Assembly (NCBI GenBank): GCA_024802545.1
Contig: CP103416.1
Coordinates: 2,108,001 to 2,172,000 of the forward strand
Origin: SAR92 clade bacterium H455
GTDB lineage: Bacteria > Pseudomonadota > Gammaproteobacteria > Pseudomonadales > Porticoccaceae
Direction of reading: 5' to 3'
Length of the DNA: 64,000 bases
Shown: positions 1-10,720 of the stretch, piece after piece
Position numbering within the stretch: the stretch's first letter is position 1
Layout: each line of letters opens with the position of its first letter
Notes under the pieces: model-generated
What the model saw: only the letters and a program-made list of their open reading frames with translations
Told to the model about the DNA's origin: nothing
Database searches by the model: none
Position numbers and translations under genes: made by a program

Positions 1-1156
1 CCTGCCAACCTTCGACCCAAGTGGCATCGCCCATTTGGTTGGCGAATGTGCCATCGGCGCCAAATACAAAGCCATCATCAAACAGACAAGGACGAGCTGC
101 AAGATCATCGGCATTGCTGCGATTAAGAGCAAACCAGCCTCTGTCACCAGCAGTTGGACCTACGCCAGCACCATCAAGCCTCCAAGTACCTGCAAGCGGA
201 GAAGGTTGATCTTTGACCAGATCGTAGGACCAGAAGACGCCGTCGCCCGCTTCAACCACAACAGATAAGAAGTCACCATCGAAGGTCAATACTGTGTAAG
301 TCACAGACGCAGGAGCAGCCGCAGATGAAGCCAACTCAGAACCAGCGACCACTTTGGCCAGACCAAGATGTGCGCCCTGACCGGTTAAGGTAAGAGTGCC
401 AGCGTCTTCATCGTAAACAAACGATGCAGTAATGCTGCCATCATGTGGCGCAACAGGGGTAGCACAGCCATCGGCTGCAGCACCCTGCCAACCTTCAACC
501 CAAGTGGCATCGCCCATTTGGTTGGCAAATGTGCCACCGGCACCAAATACGAAGCCATCATCAAACAGACAAGGACGTGCCGCAAGGTCATCGGCACTGC
601 TACGGCTAAGGGAAAACCAGCCTCTGTCGCCAGCAGTTGGACCTACGCCAGCACCATCAAGCCTCCAAGTACCTGCAAACGGAGAAGGTTGCTCTTTAAC
701 CAGATCATAGGACCAGAAGACGCCGTCGCCCGCTTCAACCACAACAGATAAGAATTCGCCATCGAAAGTTAATACTGTGTAAGTAACAGACTCAGGAGCT
801 TCATTCGATGAACCCAACTCAGAGCCAGAGACCACTTTGGCCAGACCAAGATGTGCGCCCTGACCGTTTAAGGTAAGCGTACTAGCGTCTTCATCATAAA
901 CATAAGCTGCTGCAATACTGCCATCGTGTGGCGCAACAGGAGTAGCACAACCATCGGCTGCAGCACCCTGCCAACCTTCGACCCAAGTGTCATCGCCCAT
1001 TTGGTTGGCAAATGTGCCATCGGCACCAAATACAAAGGCATCATCAAACAGACAAGGACGTGCGGCAAGATCATCGGCATTGCTACGACTAAGAGCAAAC
1101 CAGCCTCTGTCGCCAGCGGTTGGACCTACGCCAGCGCCTTCAAGCTTCCACGTACC
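1..1156 (-). repeat. 483-bp in-frame tandem repeat (161 aa per unit)
   Basis: Units lie at 674-1156, 191-673 and 1-190 (partial). The period is exactly 483 bp: the string cctgccaacc recurs at 1, 484 and 967. The copies differ by scattered substitutions and no indels, so they arose by recent duplication or are kept similar by gene conversion. Confidence 0.93.
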
Positions 1157-1678
1157 AACTAGGGTAATAGGCTCTGGTTCTACACAACCCTCCATACAGT
1201 ATTCAACAGCACTCTCATCGGTGGTTGCACTACCTACGACACCCTCGACGCCACTGATATCGGTATAGGAAATAGTAAAGTCAACCATGCCGTCCATATC
1301 CAGCTCAGTCATCTCACGAGTAGCAGTCCAGTCGCCAATTTTACCGGAAACATCTGCGGCAAAACCACCGATGGTAACCTCAGGCTGCATAAGCCCTTCG
1401 CTAGCTTCAAAGGATACTGTAATGGAATCACCCAACTTGGCGGTTCCGTCTGCAGAACCGTTTCTGGTCTTCGACTGCTTGATCGAAACATTTAACAGCG
1501 TTGGTGCTATGCCGTCAGAGCCTGGTTCAGTAAGGCTATTCTCAGTAACGGCATTTCCACCACCACCACAGGCTGAAAGTATTAAAGAAAGAGACAGCGC
1601 GAAGATCGCACCGAAATGATTTGATTGTCGCAATCCACTAATCCGACTGAGACTGCTTAAAAGCGATCGATATTGCAT
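1..1678 (-). CDS. Repeat-containing surface lipoprotein (partial, C-terminus outside window)
   Basis: The frame is open from ATG at 1678 to the left edge, so the C-terminus is missing. The N-terminus has a basic start, a hydrophobic stretch and a lipobox ending LILSAC followed by GGGG, which indicates an outer-membrane lipoprotein. Residues about 45-150 resemble a bacterial Ig-like module (a segment starting DSITVSFEASEG). From about residue 175 a 161-residue unit beginning GTWKLEGAGVGPTAGDRGWF repeats in tandem: two complete copies and part of a third are visible. Each has conserved Cys (PCLFDD, DGCATPVAPHDG) and Trp (TWVEGWQG), and looks like a beta-rich domain of the kind seen at the ends of secreted carbohydrate-active proteins of marine bacteria; that resemblance is from memory. 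No catalytic domain is visible. Function is unknown; a surface or polysaccharide-binding role is inference. Confidence 0.85.
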   Translation of the reverse strand, partial: MQYRSLLSSLSRISGLRQSNHFGAIFALSLSLILSACGGGGNAVTENSLTEPGSDGIAPTLLNVSIKQSKTRNGSADGTAKLGDSITVSFEASEGLMQPEVTIGGFAADVSGKIGDWTATREMTELDMDGMVDFTISYTDISGVEGVVGSATTDESAVEYCMEGCVEPEPITLVGTWKLEGAGVGPTAGDRGWFALSRSNADDLAARPCLFDDAFVFGADGTFANQMGDDTWVEGWQGAAADGCATPVAPHDGSIAAAYVYDEDASTLTLNGQGAHLGLAKVVSGSELGSSNEAPESVTYTVLTFDGEFLSVVVEAGDGVFWSYDLVKEQPSPFAGTWRLDGAGVGPTAGDRGWFSLSRSSADDLAARPCLFDDGFVFGAGGTFANQMGDATWVEGWQGAAADGCATPVAPHDGSITASFVYDEDAGTLTLTGQGAHLGLAKVVAGSELASSAAAPASVTYTVLTFDGDFLSVVVEAGDGVFWSYDLVKDQPSPLAGTWRLDGAGVGPTAGDRGWFALNRSNADDLAARPCLFDDGFVFGADGTFANQMGDATWVEGWQ

Positions 1679-1907
1679 ACTTCCCCCTGAATGACTTCTT
1701 TTTATAATTCTTGGAACCTGACACGGCTACTACAGAATTTCGAAATCTAATTCTCTGCGCCCTGCCCTTCAAGCTCCAGCTTTAAACGGCGAAGGGGGAT
1801 TTTTATGCGGTGAAGTGGCGGATGTTTCACGAGATCTGAACTATTGAGGGTTTATCCTATAATCGTGAGAAAATATAAGGAGACGCTGGAAGCTTTTACG
1901 GCAAATA
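1679..1907. other. Intergenic region upstream of the repeat lipoprotein
   Basis: About 230 bases between the lipoprotein start and the end of bolA. No convincing gene is visible. A run cttccccctgaatg just upstream of the lipoprotein ATG gives AGGGGGAAG on the minus strand, a plausible ribosome binding site. No terminator hairpin was recognised. Confidence 0.5.
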
Positions 1908-2228
1908 TTAATCGGATTTATTGGCCCCGCGGCACTGAGGAGAGTCTGGCGCTTGCCCTTGGCTCCCAGCCCATTCTGCGCCACTGAAGGTATGTAGGGC
2001 CAGCGCATGTATAGGCCCCGCCAACTCCTCGGCGAGCACAGTATAGATAGCTTGATGGCGCTGCACCTGACGCTTGCCAGCAAACTGCTCAGTGACCAAG
2101 ACCACTTTAAAGTGGGTCTCTGACCCTGCAGGCACTGAGTGCATATAGCTCTCATTAGTGACCTGCAAGACTTCAGCTTTGAACTCAGCAGCTAGCTTAT
2201 CGGTGACAATTTTTTCAATCGGGCCCAT
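1908..2228 (-). CDS. bolA: BolA family protein
   Basis: 106 residues when started at ATG 2228, four bases after the oadB stop; an in-frame ATG at 2249 would add seven residues inside oadB. The protein follows Escherichia coli BolA along its length: ESYMHSVPAGSETHFKVV, then the IYTVLAEEL helix, the HALALHTF motif containing the conserved C-terminal His, and the tail CRGA. BolA proteins pair with monothiol glutaredoxins and have roles in iron-sulfur handling and in shape or stress regulation. It is the last gene of the oadGAB transcription unit; the link to oxaloacetate decarboxylase is probably only co-transcription. Confidence 0.9.
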   Translation of the reverse strand: MGPIEKIVTDKLAAEFKAEVLQVTNESYMHSVPAGSETHFKVVLVTEQFAGKRQVQRHQAIYTVLAEELAGPIHALALHTFSGAEWAGSQGQAPDSPQCRGANKSD

Positions 2229-2232
2229 TGGT

Positions 2233-3405
2233 TTACATACCGCCAACAAGGTTAATCATCACACCAGCGGCCACGGCAGAACCGATTACACCGGCCACAT
2301 TGGGACCCATGGCATGCATCAACAGGAAGTTCTGCGGATTGGCGTCCAGACCAACTTTATTGGCAACTCGCGCGGCCATAGGCACTGCCGAAACACCGGC
2401 GGCACCAATTAGTGGATTGACCTTGTGCTTGGCAAAGACATTCATCAGTTTGGCCATCAACACACCAGAAGCAGTGCCTATACAGAAGGCCACCGCACCC
2501 AGGGCAAGAATACCCATGGTCTCTGGATTGAGGAATTTCTCGGCGCTCATTTTCGAGCCCACACCCAGACCTAGGAAGATAGTGACAACATTGATCAATG
2601 CATTTTGCGCGGTATCGCTGAGACGGTTAACCACACCACATTCGCGCATCAAATTACCGAAACAAAACATACCTAATAATGGTGCAGCATCTGGCAGCAA
2701 CATGGCCACTAAAACTAACAGCGCCAGAGGGAAGACAATGCGTTCAGCTTTGGTCACTGGGCGCAGCTGAACCATGGTGATCTGGCGTTCAGCTGGCGTC
2801 GTTAGGGCGCGCATAATCGGCGGTTGAATAATCGGCACCAGTGCCATATACGAGTAGGCTGCAACAGCAATGGGGCCGAGCAGATCCGGCGCCAGCTTGC
2901 TGGTTACAAAGATCGCCGTGGGTCCGTCAGCACCACCGATAATACCGATGGATGCCGCCTCCTGAATGGTAAAGTCGAAGATGCCAAAATGACTTAGGGC
3001 CACCGCACCCACCACAGTGGTAAAGATACCCACCTGAGCCGCGGCACCTAACAATAGAGTCTTAGGGTTGGCCAGCAGAGGACCGAAGTCGGTCATGGCA
3101 CCTACACCCATAAAGATAATCAGCGGAAACAGTCCAGTCTCGATACCGGCGTGATAGATATAGTAGAGCAAGCCACCGGGACTCTCCATATGACCCATGG
3201 CATCATAGACCGGCGCGGCATCAAAGCCAGCTCCGGGAACGTTGGCCAAAATAGTACCAAAACCGATTGGCACCAGTAATAGCGGCTCAAAGCCTTTGCT
3301 GATGGCCAGAAACAGTAAACCCAGACCGACCAGCATCATCACCAGCTGACCCGCTTGAATCTGTGCAAGACCTGAACTGGACCATAAACTGAGTAAATTA
3401 TCCAT
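2233..3405 (-). CDS. oadB: Oxaloacetate decarboxylase (Na+ pump), beta subunit
   Basis: 390 residues, full length for OadB. A polytopic membrane protein that couples decarboxylation of carboxybiotin to Na+ export. The conserved segment [12 protein letters not shown] near residue 160, which holds the intramembrane Asp used for Na+ and H+ movement, is intact, and the N-terminus has the usual [20 protein letters not shown]-type helix. The gene lies 15 bases after oadA and four bases before bolA, so the set is one operon. Homologous subunits occur in methylmalonyl-CoA and glutaconyl-CoA decarboxylases, but the OadA partner makes oxaloacetate the likely substrate. Confidence 0.95.
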   Translation of the reverse strand: MDNLLSLWSSSGLAQIQAGQLVMMLVGLGLLFLAISKGFEPLLLVPIGFGTILANVPGAGFDAAPVYDAMGHMESPGGLLYYIYHAGIETGLFPLIIFMGVGAMTDFGPLLANPKTLLLGAAAQVGIFTTVVGAVALSHFGIFDFTIQEAASIGIIGGADGPTAIFVTSKLAPDLLGPIAVAAYSYMALVPIIQPPIMRALTTPAERQITMVQLRPVTKAERIVFPLALLVLVAMLLPDAAPLLGMFCFGNLMRECGVVNRLSDTAQNALINVVTIFLGLGVGSKMSAEKFLNPETMGILALGAVAFCIGTASGVLMAKLMNVFAKHKVNPLIGAAGVSAVPMAARVANKVGLDANPQNFLLMHAMGPNVAGVIGSAVAAGVMINLVGGM

Positions 3406-3420
3406 TTTTAAAACGACTCC

Positions 3421-5223
3421 TTAAGCCAGGGTTAGCAAGACATCGCCGACAGTTACGCTGTCGCCACTCTTTGCTTTGAGCTCAACAATTTGACCAGCTT
3501 TTGGCGCGCTGACGGAGGTCTCCATCTTCATCGCCTCAAGGATCACAATGCTCTCCCCTTCGCTGACCTGCTGCCCGATCTGTACCAGCATCTTGACCAC
3601 AGTTCCCGCTAGGGGCGCGGCGACTGGATCGCCGCCAGTTGCGGCTACTACAGCACTGGGTGTTTCAGTGGCAGCACCCGCAGCTCCAGCAATAGCACTG
3701 ACATCGCCACCGTCACTCACTGCAACTGTGTAAGAGACACCTTCGACTTCCACTGTATAAATTTCTTCGCCGGCATCATTGGTCTGCACTGTGCTCTTGG
3801 CTTTGCCTGTAGGCACCGGCTCAAAGGCATCAGGATTATTTTTGTTCTGTAAAAACTTGAGACCGACCTGAGGAAACAGCGCGTAGGTCAGGACATCATC
3901 AACCTGCCCTTCTCCGCTGCTCAGATCAAAACCATGCTCGGCAGACAAGCCTTCCAGCTCTACAGTCAATGACTCAAGCTCCGGCGCGATATTGTCCGCG
4001 GGACGACAGGTGATTGGCTCTTCGCCTTCATCGAGAACGCGGGCCTGTAGCTCGGAATTCATTGGCGCTGGTGTGGCGCCATACTCACCGCGCAGGACGC
4101 CGGAAGTCTCTTTGGTGATCGACTTGTAACGCTCGCCCGTGAGTACATTTAAGACTGCCTGGGTGCCAACGATCTGAGAGGTGGGCGTAACCAGCGGAAT
4201 AAAGCCAAGGTCTTCACGAACTCGAGGGATTTCAGCGAGAACTTCATCGATACGATCCTCCGCACCCTGCTGACGCAGTTGGCCTTCCATATTAGTCAGC
4301 ATGCCACCAGGCACCTGAGCCACTAGGATGCGCGAATCAACACCGCGCATTGAGCCTTCAAATTCTGAGTACTTCTTGCGCACTTCTCTAAAGTAAGCGG
4401 CAATTTCTTCCAGTTTGACTATATCCAGACCAGAGTCGCGCTCAGTACCCTCAAAGATAGAAACCACTGATTCTGTTGGCGAGTGACCATAGGTCATGGA
4501 CATGGAAGAGATGGCAGTGTCGACACGGTCAATGCCCGCCTCAACACATTTCATAATGGTGCTGGTAGAGAGACCGGTTGTCGCGTGGGCGTGTAACTGC
4601 AGCGGAATAGACACTGCCTGTTTAAGCTTGCTGACCAGTTCAAAACCGTTATAGGGGGTGAGCAGTCCGGCCATATCTTTAATACAGATTGAATGTGCGC
4701 CGGCATCTTCAAGCTGGCGTCCCATATCCACCCAGCGGTCGATAGTATGAACCGGGCTTACTGTGTAGGAGATAGTGCCCTGGGCATGTTTGCCCACCTG
4801 AACCACTGCACGCAGAGCGGTTTCAAGGTTGCGCATATCGTTCATGGCGTCAAACACGCGGAATACATCTATGCCGTTTATGGCAGCGCGCTCGACAAAC
4901 TTTTCCACCACGTCATCGGCATAGTGCCGGTAGCCGAGAATATTCTGGCCGCGAAACAGCATCTGCTGTGGCGTGTTGGGCATGGCTTTTTTTATTTCGC
5001 GGATACGATCCCAGGGATCTTCACCCAAAAATCGAATGCAGGAATCAAATGTAGCTCCACCCCAAGACTCCATTGACCAGTAACCAATTTGGTCGAGCTT
5101 CTCAGCGATCGGTAACATATCGTCGATACGCATACGGGTAGCAAAGAGAGACTGATGCGCGTCGCGCAGAACAACTTCGGTAATGCCTAGGGCGGCAGGT
5201 GTCGAGGGCATATTCATGTCCAT
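3421..5223 (-). CDS. oadA: Oxaloacetate decarboxylase, alpha subunit (biotin-carrying)
   Basis: 600 residues. The N-terminal carboxyltransferase TIM barrel is recognised by [19 protein letters not shown] and the metal-site [10 protein letters not shown] central PYC/OADA helical domain follows, then an Ala/Pro-rich linker at about residues 500-530 and a C-terminal biotinyl domain with the signature EAMKMETSV, whose Lys is the biotinylation site. It transfers the carboxyl group of oxaloacetate to biotin and passes it to OadB at the membrane. An in-frame ATG two codons in (MNMP) is an alternative start. Neighbours oadG and oadB confirm the complex. Confidence 0.96.
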   Translation of the reverse strand: MDMNMPSTPAALGITEVVLRDAHQSLFATRMRIDDMLPIAEKLDQIGYWSMESWGGATFDSCIRFLGEDPWDRIREIKKAMPNTPQQMLFRGQNILGYRHYADDVVEKFVERAAINGIDVFRVFDAMNDMRNLETALRAVVQVGKHAQGTISYTVSPVHTIDRWVDMGRQLEDAGAHSICIKDMAGLLTPYNGFELVSKLKQAVSIPLQLHAHATTGLSTSTIMKCVEAGIDRVDTAISSMSMTYGHSPTESVVSIFEGTERDSGLDIVKLEEIAAYFREVRKKYSEFEGSMRGVDSRILVAQVPGGMLTNMEGQLRQQGAEDRIDEVLAEIPRVREDLGFIPLVTPTSQIVGTQAVLNVLTGERYKSITKETSGVLRGEYGATPAPMNSELQARVLDEGEEPITCRPADNIAPELESLTVELEGLSAEHGFDLSSGEGQVDDVLTYALFPQVGLKFLQNKNNPDAFEPVPTGKAKSTVQTNDAGEEIYTVEVEGVSYTVAVSDGGDVSAIAGAAGAATETPSAVVAATGGDPVAAPLAGTVVKMLVQIGQQVSEGESIVILEAMKMETSVSAPKAGQIVELKAKSGDSVTVGDVLLTLA

Positions 5224-5251
5224 TTTGATGAGATTGGTTAGTGTTGGTGGA

Positions 5252-5503
5252 TTACTTATTGCTGCGATGCTGATCGATCGCAGCCTGGATCACTTTGGCA
5301 ATGCGCGGCTCAACGCTGGCCTGAACTGGAAAAGTCGCAGTTGCGGCCGAACTAAGAGCAACCTCTGGCTCTTCGTTAACAAGCTTATTGACGATCATCG
5401 ACATCAGGGTGGTAACGCCCACCAGCAGAGTCAAAAAGGTAAAGACTGTGCCCATACCATAGAGCATTAGATCTAAGCCTTGCGAGATCAGTATTGAGTC
5501 CAT
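5252..5503 (-). CDS. oadG: Oxaloacetate decarboxylase, gamma subunit
   Basis: 83 residues from ATG 5503, which has AGGAT upstream; an in-frame ATG at 5545 would add 14 residues without better support. One membrane segment ([20 protein letters not shown]) precedes a short Ala-rich stretch and a soluble tail, as expected for OadG, the small anchor that holds OadA to OadB and may bind zinc. It is first in the oadGAB-bolA operon and is divergent from argS, so a promoter is expected between 5504 and 5695. Confidence 0.9.
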   Translation of the reverse strand: MDSILISQGLDLMLYGMGTVFTFLTLLVGVTTLMSMIVNKLVNEEPEVALSSAATATFPVQASVEPRIAKVIQAAIDQHRSNK

Positions 5504-5695
5504 CGAGAATCCTAGAGAATGCATAATTGGTTGAAGAGTGGCCACGGCTTAACCACGACGCCCAAAACTATAGCAATACCGCGATTATTTGCAAGTATGG
5601 CTTTGCTTTCCGTCGTGGGAAACCTACAATTCAACTCAAATTTTAGCCTCGCTCTTCAAATAGGGCCTGAACCCGACCCAAGGAAAGCCACAACT

Positions 5696-7435
5696 ATGCG
5701 CATCAAAGAGCTTCTCAACCAGCGATTTTCCGCCGCCATGCAGGCCGCGGGAGTCCCCAGCGAATGCTCACCGACACTGGCGCTTAGCGGCAAACCCCAG
5801 TTTGGCGACTACCAGGCCAACGGTGCCATGGGTGCGGCCAAGCGTTTGAAGATGAATCCGCGAGAGTTAGCGGAACAAATTATTCAACATGTGGATCTCG
5901 ATGGCATTGCTGACAAGCTTGAAATTGCCGGCCCCGGTTTTATCAACATTCACCTCAACGATGCCTTTCTGACCGCCAACCTTAGTACAGACACTCTTTA
6001 CACCAAGAGTCAGTCGGATAAGGACAGCAACCAACAGAGAGTCGTTGTCGATTACTCCTCACCCAATCTTGCCAAAGAGATGCATGTGGGCCATCTGCGC
6101 TCAACCATTATTGGCGATGCCGTGGCTCGGGTCCTTGAATACCAGGGCCATACAGTCTTGCGCCAAAACCATATGGGGGACTGGGGCACGCAGTTCGGCA
6201 TGTTGATTGCGGAACTGGAACTGCAGCTCAGTGAAGGAGAACAGGCGGAGTTGGCCCTAGGTGATTTAGAGCTGTTTTATCAGCAGTCAAAAAAACACTT
6301 TGACGCCGACCCAGAATTTGCCGATACAGCCCGCGCCTACGTGGTCAAGCTGCAGTCTGGCGACGCCCACTGCCAAGCTCTGTGGCAGAAATTTATTCAG
6401 GTCTCAGTGGCGCATAATCTGGAGATCTATTCCCAGCTCAACGTCAGCCTCGGCGCCGAGCATATTATGCCCGAGAGCGCTTACAACGACGATTTACAAA
6501 ATGTTCTCGATGACTTGCAAGCTAAAGGTTTAGCTGTTGAAAGTGATGGCGCCCAGGTAGTCTTTCTCGACGAATTGGCGGATAAGAACGGCAATCCCTC
6601 TCCGATGATTGTGCAAAAATCCGGTGGCGGTTTTCTCTATGCCACCTCGGATCTCGCCGCCATGCGTCATCGGGTTGGCCAACTTCAGGCCGACCGTATT
6701 CTCTACTTTATTGATGCGCGACAATCTCTGCACATGAAGCAGGTTTTTGCCGCCGCCCGCAAAGCCGGCTATGTCTCCGACGCCGTAAGTCTTGAGCATC
6801 ACCCCTTCGGCACTATGATGGGCAAGGATGGCAGACCATTTAAAACCCGCAGTGGCGGAACCGTTAAACTCGCCGACCTGCTAGTGGAAGCCGTGGAGCG
6901 TGCCGAGCAGTTGCTGCGCAGTAAAAATACCGATCTTGGGGAAGACGAGATTAGCAATATCGCTCGCAGCGTTGGCATAGGTGCGATCAAATACGCCGAC
7001 CTGAGCAAGACTCGCACCAATGATTATATTTTTGACTGGGACGCGATGCTCTCATTTGAGGGTAACACTGCTCCCTATCTGCAATATGCCTACACTCGGA
7101 TACGCAGTATTTTCCGCAAGGCCGGCATGAGTCCCGACGGCTTTAGCGCCGACATCAGCATTACCGAACCTCAAGAAAAAGCCCTGATTATGAAGCTGTT
7201 ACAATTTGATGACCTGGTAGATCAGGTTGCAGCTGAAGGCTATCCCCATATTCTGTGCAACTATGTCTATGAGCTGGCCAGCGCCTATATGACCTTTTAT
7301 GAGCACTGCCCAGTGCTGAAAGATGAAGTACCTGAGGCTATCCAAAAGAGCCGCCTGCAACTATGCAAGCTGACCTCAGAAACTATCGCCAAAGGTCTCG
7401 ACCTGCTAGGCATTGAAGTGATGGAGAAGATGTAA
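5696..7435 (+). CDS. argS: Arginyl-tRNA synthetase
   Basis: 579 residues from ATG 5696, preceded by aaggaaag; the frame is open 59 codons further upstream, but the ArgS N-terminus ([11 protein letters not shown]) starts here. The N-terminal Add-1 domain contains [14 protein letters not shown], the class I HIGH motif appears as HVGH in the segment starting [12 protein letters not shown], and the C-terminal anticodon-binding helices include [13 protein letters not shown]. Length matches the family (about 577). It charges tRNA-Arg, one gene for which lies at 33,603 in this window. Confidence 0.97.
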   Translation: MRIKELLNQRFSAAMQAAGVPSECSPTLALSGKPQFGDYQANGAMGAAKRLKMNPRELAEQIIQHVDLDGIADKLEIAGPGFINIHLNDAFLTANLSTDTLYTKSQSDKDSNQQRVVVDYSSPNLAKEMHVGHLRSTIIGDAVARVLEYQGHTVLRQNHMGDWGTQFGMLIAELELQLSEGEQAELALGDLELFYQQSKKHFDADPEFADTARAYVVKLQSGDAHCQALWQKFIQVSVAHNLEIYSQLNVSLGAEHIMPESAYNDDLQNVLDDLQAKGLAVESDGAQVVFLDELADKNGNPSPMIVQKSGGGFLYATSDLAAMRHRVGQLQADRILYFIDARQSLHMKQVFAAARKAGYVSDAVSLEHHPFGTMMGKDGRPFKTRSGGTVKLADLLVEAVERAEQLLRSKNTDLGEDEISNIARSVGIGAIKYADLSKTRTNDYIFDWDAMLSFEGNTAPYLQYAYTRIRSIFRKAGMSPDGFSADISITEPQEKALIMKLLQFDDLVDQVAAEGYPHILCNYVYELASAYMTFYEHCPVLKDEVPEAIQKSRLQLCKLTSETIAKGLDLLGIEVMEKM

Positions 7436-7505
7436 GCGGTTTTTGACTGGTTTTTTTAATTAGCCACTTTAACTGGCGGCTTTATTTTGACAGTTTCCAA
7501 AGCAG

Positions 7506-7988
7506 CTACTTGCCTAACCGACTGCGGTAAAGCGCACTGGTCACTGGATCAAAGCAGCAAAAAACCACTGATTCAATCAATGGATTTTTTCGTAGACCTA
7601 ACTTAATTTGTTGAATAGCCACGTCGATTGCGCGGTTGGCAGGAAAGCCCAGGGGTCCGCAGCTGATTGGCGTAAAGGCGACACTGCGAACATTGTAGTG
7701 CTTGGCAAGCTCCATGGCTTTGCTGTAACAAGAGGCCAGCTGCTGTTCTTCTTGATAATCCCCACCGCGCCAGCGCGGACCTATAGCCTCAATAAAAACC
7801 TTACCTGTCTCTGAAACGATCTGCACATCACCCACATTGAGCGGCATCAGACCATCGCCACTGGCCACTGCCAGCTTTTCGACCGCGGCACTCTGAGAGT
7901 AGCATCTGACTATGGCCTCAACCTTTAGACTGGCGACTTTCCCTTGATGAATTTTTATCCGGTGCACTTTTTTTGCCGCCTTTCCCAC
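7506..7988 (-). CDS. Macro-domain protein with altered ADP-ribose loop
   Basis: 160 residues. The C-terminal two thirds follow the macro-domain pattern: GDVQIVSETG, then AIGPRWRGGDYQEEQQLASCY, then the loop ISCGPLGFPANRAIDVA, equivalent to the ISTGxYGYP loop of O-acetyl-ADP-ribose deacetylases. The usual first signature IVNAANSSLxGGGG is replaced by IVRCYSQS and then an unrelated-looking segment. Macro domains bind or hydrolyse ADP-ribose adducts; with the Asn-rich loop lost, catalysis on O-acetyl-ADP-ribose is doubtful and a binding role is possible. It converges on argS with a 70-base gap. Family assignment is good; activity is not established. Confidence 0.75.
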   Translation of the reverse strand: MGKAAKKVHRIKIHQGKVASLKVEAIVRCYSQSAAVEKLAVASGDGLMPLNVGDVQIVSETGKVFIEAIGPRWRGGDYQEEQQLASCYSKAMELAKHYNVRSVAFTPISCGPLGFPANRAIDVAIQQIKLGLRKNPLIESVVFCCFDPVTSALYRSRLGK

Positions 7989-8088
7989 CTAAAACTAGAT
8001 TCCGGCAGTATATGGCAAAGTACCTAATGGAATGTTGACAGCTATCTCAATATTGGCGGCAAGCTGTTACTCACCGCACACTGATCAA

Positions 8089-9579
8089 CTACGCGCCACC
8101 TCTTAACTTCGTGAGCATATCGTCAAACTGAATGCCAACAGCATCACTAACCGCTGGACTGCGCAGACTGACCGACACCACAGCAATGGAGGAGAGAATA
8201 AAGCCAGGCACCAACTCATAAACATCAAATAGGCCACCACTGAGCTGAGACCAGACCATCACTGTTGCCGCTCCCACCAAGACACCAGCCAGGGCGCCCT
8301 GAGACGTCATGGAGCGCCAGTAGAGGCTAATTAAAATAGCGGGGCCCAAGGAGGCGCCAAGACCTGCCCAGGCGTAACTGACCACATCCAACACTTTACT
8401 CTCGGGATCCATAGCCAGTGCCGATGCAATCACTGCCAGCACAACCACAGCAATGCGACCCACTTTCATACGCGCCTCTGCGGAGAGAGACCTCTTCACC
8501 ATCAGCGGATACAAATCTTCAGCCAATGCTGCAGAGCAGACCAACAGCTGGGAATCCACAGTGCTCATTATCGCCGCAAGAATCGCCGCCAATAAGATGC
8601 CTGCAATCAGAGGATGGAAAACCAAGCTAGTTAGGGTGATAAAGACTTTTTCTGGATCCGCTAATGGTTCATTTAAATAAGCGATACCACAGAAACCTAC
8701 CAAAATAGCCATCAGATAACCGAAAGATGCCCAGCTGACACCAATAACCGTGGCCACACCAGTTTCATCCGCAGAGCGGATCGCTTTAAAGCGGGCGAGA
8801 ATATGTGGCTGGCCAAAGTAGCCCAAGCCCCAACCGAGCAGACCGATAATGGTCAGCCAACCCAGAGGTTCCCCTGCGGCGTCGGTCAACATATTTAATA
8901 GCTCGGGATTAGCCCCGTCGATCCGAGCCACCACTGCCGAGGCACTACCGAGATTGCCAGCAACCAGTATGGGCACCGCAACCAGAGCAATTAACATCAG
9001 AGAACCCTGAAATACATCAGTCCAGGAAACAGCTAAAAAACCGCCAAACAAAGTGTAAAACAGAATCAGAATGACGCCGACAAACACCGCAATATAGTAG
9101 TCGAGACCAAATACCACATTAAATAGCTTGCCGCCGGCAATCAGACCTGAAGCCACATAGAAGAGGAAGAACAGCAAAATGCTAATCGCCGCGATCGACT
9201 TCAACCAGACCTTTGAGTCCCCAAAGCGACGCTGGAGATAGGCTGGAATAGTCACTGCATCGTCGACCATCGCCGTGTAGATTCGCAGGCGCTTAGCCAC
9301 CAGCATCCAATTGGCTGCTACACCGATGGTTAGGCCCAGAGTAATCCACGCTGCCTCTAGACCCGCAAGATAAGCATATCCCGGCAGACCCAGAAGAATC
9401 CAGCCGCTCATATCTGAGGCGCCCGCGCTAATTGCTGTGACTAGTGGCGAGAGTTTTCGACCGCCAAGAAAGTAGTCGCTGGCGTCTTTAGTTTTGCTAT
9501 AGGCATAGATACCAATTGCCAAAACGATGATCACATAGAGCAAAAAGGCAATGGTGGTAGGCAGTGACAGTTGAGACAT
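8089..9579 (-). CDS. putP: Sodium/proline symporter
   Basis: 496 residues, close to E. coli PutP (502). The N-terminus SLPTTIAFLLYVIIVLAIG is followed by the solute:sodium symporter hallmarks DYFLGGRKLSPLVTAISAGA, SDMSGWILLGLPG and, further on, FGGFLAVSWTDVFQG. About 13 hydrophobic segments are visible. It takes up proline with Na+ as a nutrient or osmoprotectant; the oad Na+ pump nearby would help sustain the gradient. It stands alone with no putA beside it. Some PutP-like proteins carry other substrates, so proline is the likely but unproved one. Confidence 0.92.
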   Translation of the reverse strand: MSQLSLPTTIAFLLYVIIVLAIGIYAYSKTKDASDYFLGGRKLSPLVTAISAGASDMSGWILLGLPGYAYLAGLEAAWITLGLTIGVAANWMLVAKRLRIYTAMVDDAVTIPAYLQRRFGDSKVWLKSIAAISILLFFLFYVASGLIAGGKLFNVVFGLDYYIAVFVGVILILFYTLFGGFLAVSWTDVFQGSLMLIALVAVPILVAGNLGSASAVVARIDGANPELLNMLTDAAGEPLGWLTIIGLLGWGLGYFGQPHILARFKAIRSADETGVATVIGVSWASFGYLMAILVGFCGIAYLNEPLADPEKVFITLTSLVFHPLIAGILLAAILAAIMSTVDSQLLVCSAALAEDLYPLMVKRSLSAEARMKVGRIAVVVLAVIASALAMDPESKVLDVVSYAWAGLGASLGPAILISLYWRSMTSQGALAGVLVGAATVMVWSQLSGGLFDVYELVPGFILSSIAVVSVSLRSPAVSDAVGIQFDDMLTKLRGGA

Positions 9580-9660
9580 GAGACCCCTTGATGTTGCTGT
9601 TATTTTTTAAGTGGCTAATTTGCGCGACTAATTTAAGTGCCTAACAGGCTAACATGCCCG

Positions 9661-10563
9661 CTAGAGATTAATCGCTTTAATCTCAGTAGCGCAGTCGATT
9701 TCATCGCGCTGGATTTGCAACGTTTCAAAATCAAACAGCTCAGTATCAGCAAGCTGGGAGGGAGAAACGCTTTTTATCGAACTAAAAATACTCTCCACAC
9801 GACCCGGGTACTGGCGCTCCCACTGCACCAACATATCTTTAACCACATTGCGTTGCAGGCCATCCTGGGAACCGCAAAGATTGCAGGGAATAATCGGAAA
9901 CTCTTTGAGTTCAGCCAGGGCCACCAGATCAGATTCGCGGCAGTAGGCCAGAGGACGAATCACAATATTCTTTTTATCATCTGAGAGTAGCTTCGGCGGC
10001 ATGGCCTTGAGCTTAGACTGATAGAACATATTCAAAAACAGTGTTTCGACAATATCATCTCGGTGATGACCCAGGGCCACCTTGGTGCAACCAATTTGCT
10101 CGGCAAAACCATAGAGCGTGCCGCGGCGTAACCGTGAGCAGAGACTACAGTAGGTTTTTCCCTCTGGGACCTTGCTGGTAACAATGCTGTAGGTATCTTT
10201 CTCAAGAATATGGTATTCAATACCAAGTTTATCCAGATACTCAGGCAATACATGCTCAGGGAATCCGGGCTGTTTCTGATCAAGATTCACCGCCACCAGT
10301 TCAAACTTGATCGGCGCACTGGTCTGGAGGCTCATAAGAATATCCAGCATAGCGTAGGAATCTTTACCCCCGGAGAGGCACACCATAATCCGGTCACCCT
10401 CTTCGATCATATTGAACTCGGCGATCGCTTTGCCCACATTGCGGCGCAGACGTTTCTGCAGTTTGTTGGCTTCCAGCTGGTTTTTGCGGATCGACATTGA
10501 GGCGGCTCTGAGTGCGGTGGTTTTAAAGCCGGACATTGTAATTGCAGGATGGGGTTTCACCAA
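9661..10563 (-). CDS. ttcA: tRNA 2-thiocytidine (position 32) biosynthesis protein
   Basis: 300 residues from GTG 10563; ATGs at 10536 and 10497 are alternatives and none has a clear Shine-Dalgarno sequence. The PP-loop [13 protein letters not shown] activates the tRNA, and two CxxC motifs ([10 protein letters not shown] and CNLCGSQ) hold the Fe-S cluster, which together identify TtcA. The segment [20 protein letters not shown] is typical of the family. The enzyme thiolates C32 in certain tRNAs, tRNA-Arg among them. A REP-like repeat lies just upstream. Confidence 0.93.
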   Translation of the reverse strand: MVKPHPAITMSGFKTTALRAASMSIRKNQLEANKLQKRLRRNVGKAIAEFNMIEEGDRIMVCLSGGKDSYAMLDILMSLQTSAPIKFELVAVNLDQKQPGFPEHVLPEYLDKLGIEYHILEKDTYSIVTSKVPEGKTYCSLCSRLRRGTLYGFAEQIGCTKVALGHHRDDIVETLFLNMFYQSKLKAMPPKLLSDDKKNIVIRPLAYCRESDLVALAELKEFPIIPCNLCGSQDGLQRNVVKDMLVQWERQYPGRVESIFSSIKSVSPSQLADTELFDFETLQIQRDEIDCATEIKAINL

Positions 10564-10584
10564 GTCGGATGTTGGTATTGGGAA

Positions 10585-10680
10585 ATATTGCAGGAGATCC
10601 CTCCGCTCAGGTCGGGATGAACGGTAGTGGCGGTCGGGATCACTAAAATTGTCATCCTGGGCGAAGCCGAAGGATCTCCA
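10585..10680. repeat. REP-like palindromic repeat
   Basis: Contains ggagatccctccgctcagg and, inverted, gtcatcctgggcgaagccgaaggatctcc. The two ends are imperfect inverted copies of the same motif, also found near 13,037, 46,365, 50,167 and 54,788. Confidence 0.7.
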
Positions 10681-10720
10681 TCAGACGACAGAGACCCCAG
10701 CAGGACTCCAAACCAAAAAG

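Noticed and set aside
2228-2770. 180-residue plus-strand open frame opposite oadB
   Set aside because: Lies wholly over a clear gene and has no family features.
7436-7505. Terminator between argS and the macro-domain gene
   Set aside because: Only a 4-bp stem (gcca/tggc) before a weak T-run; too poor to call.
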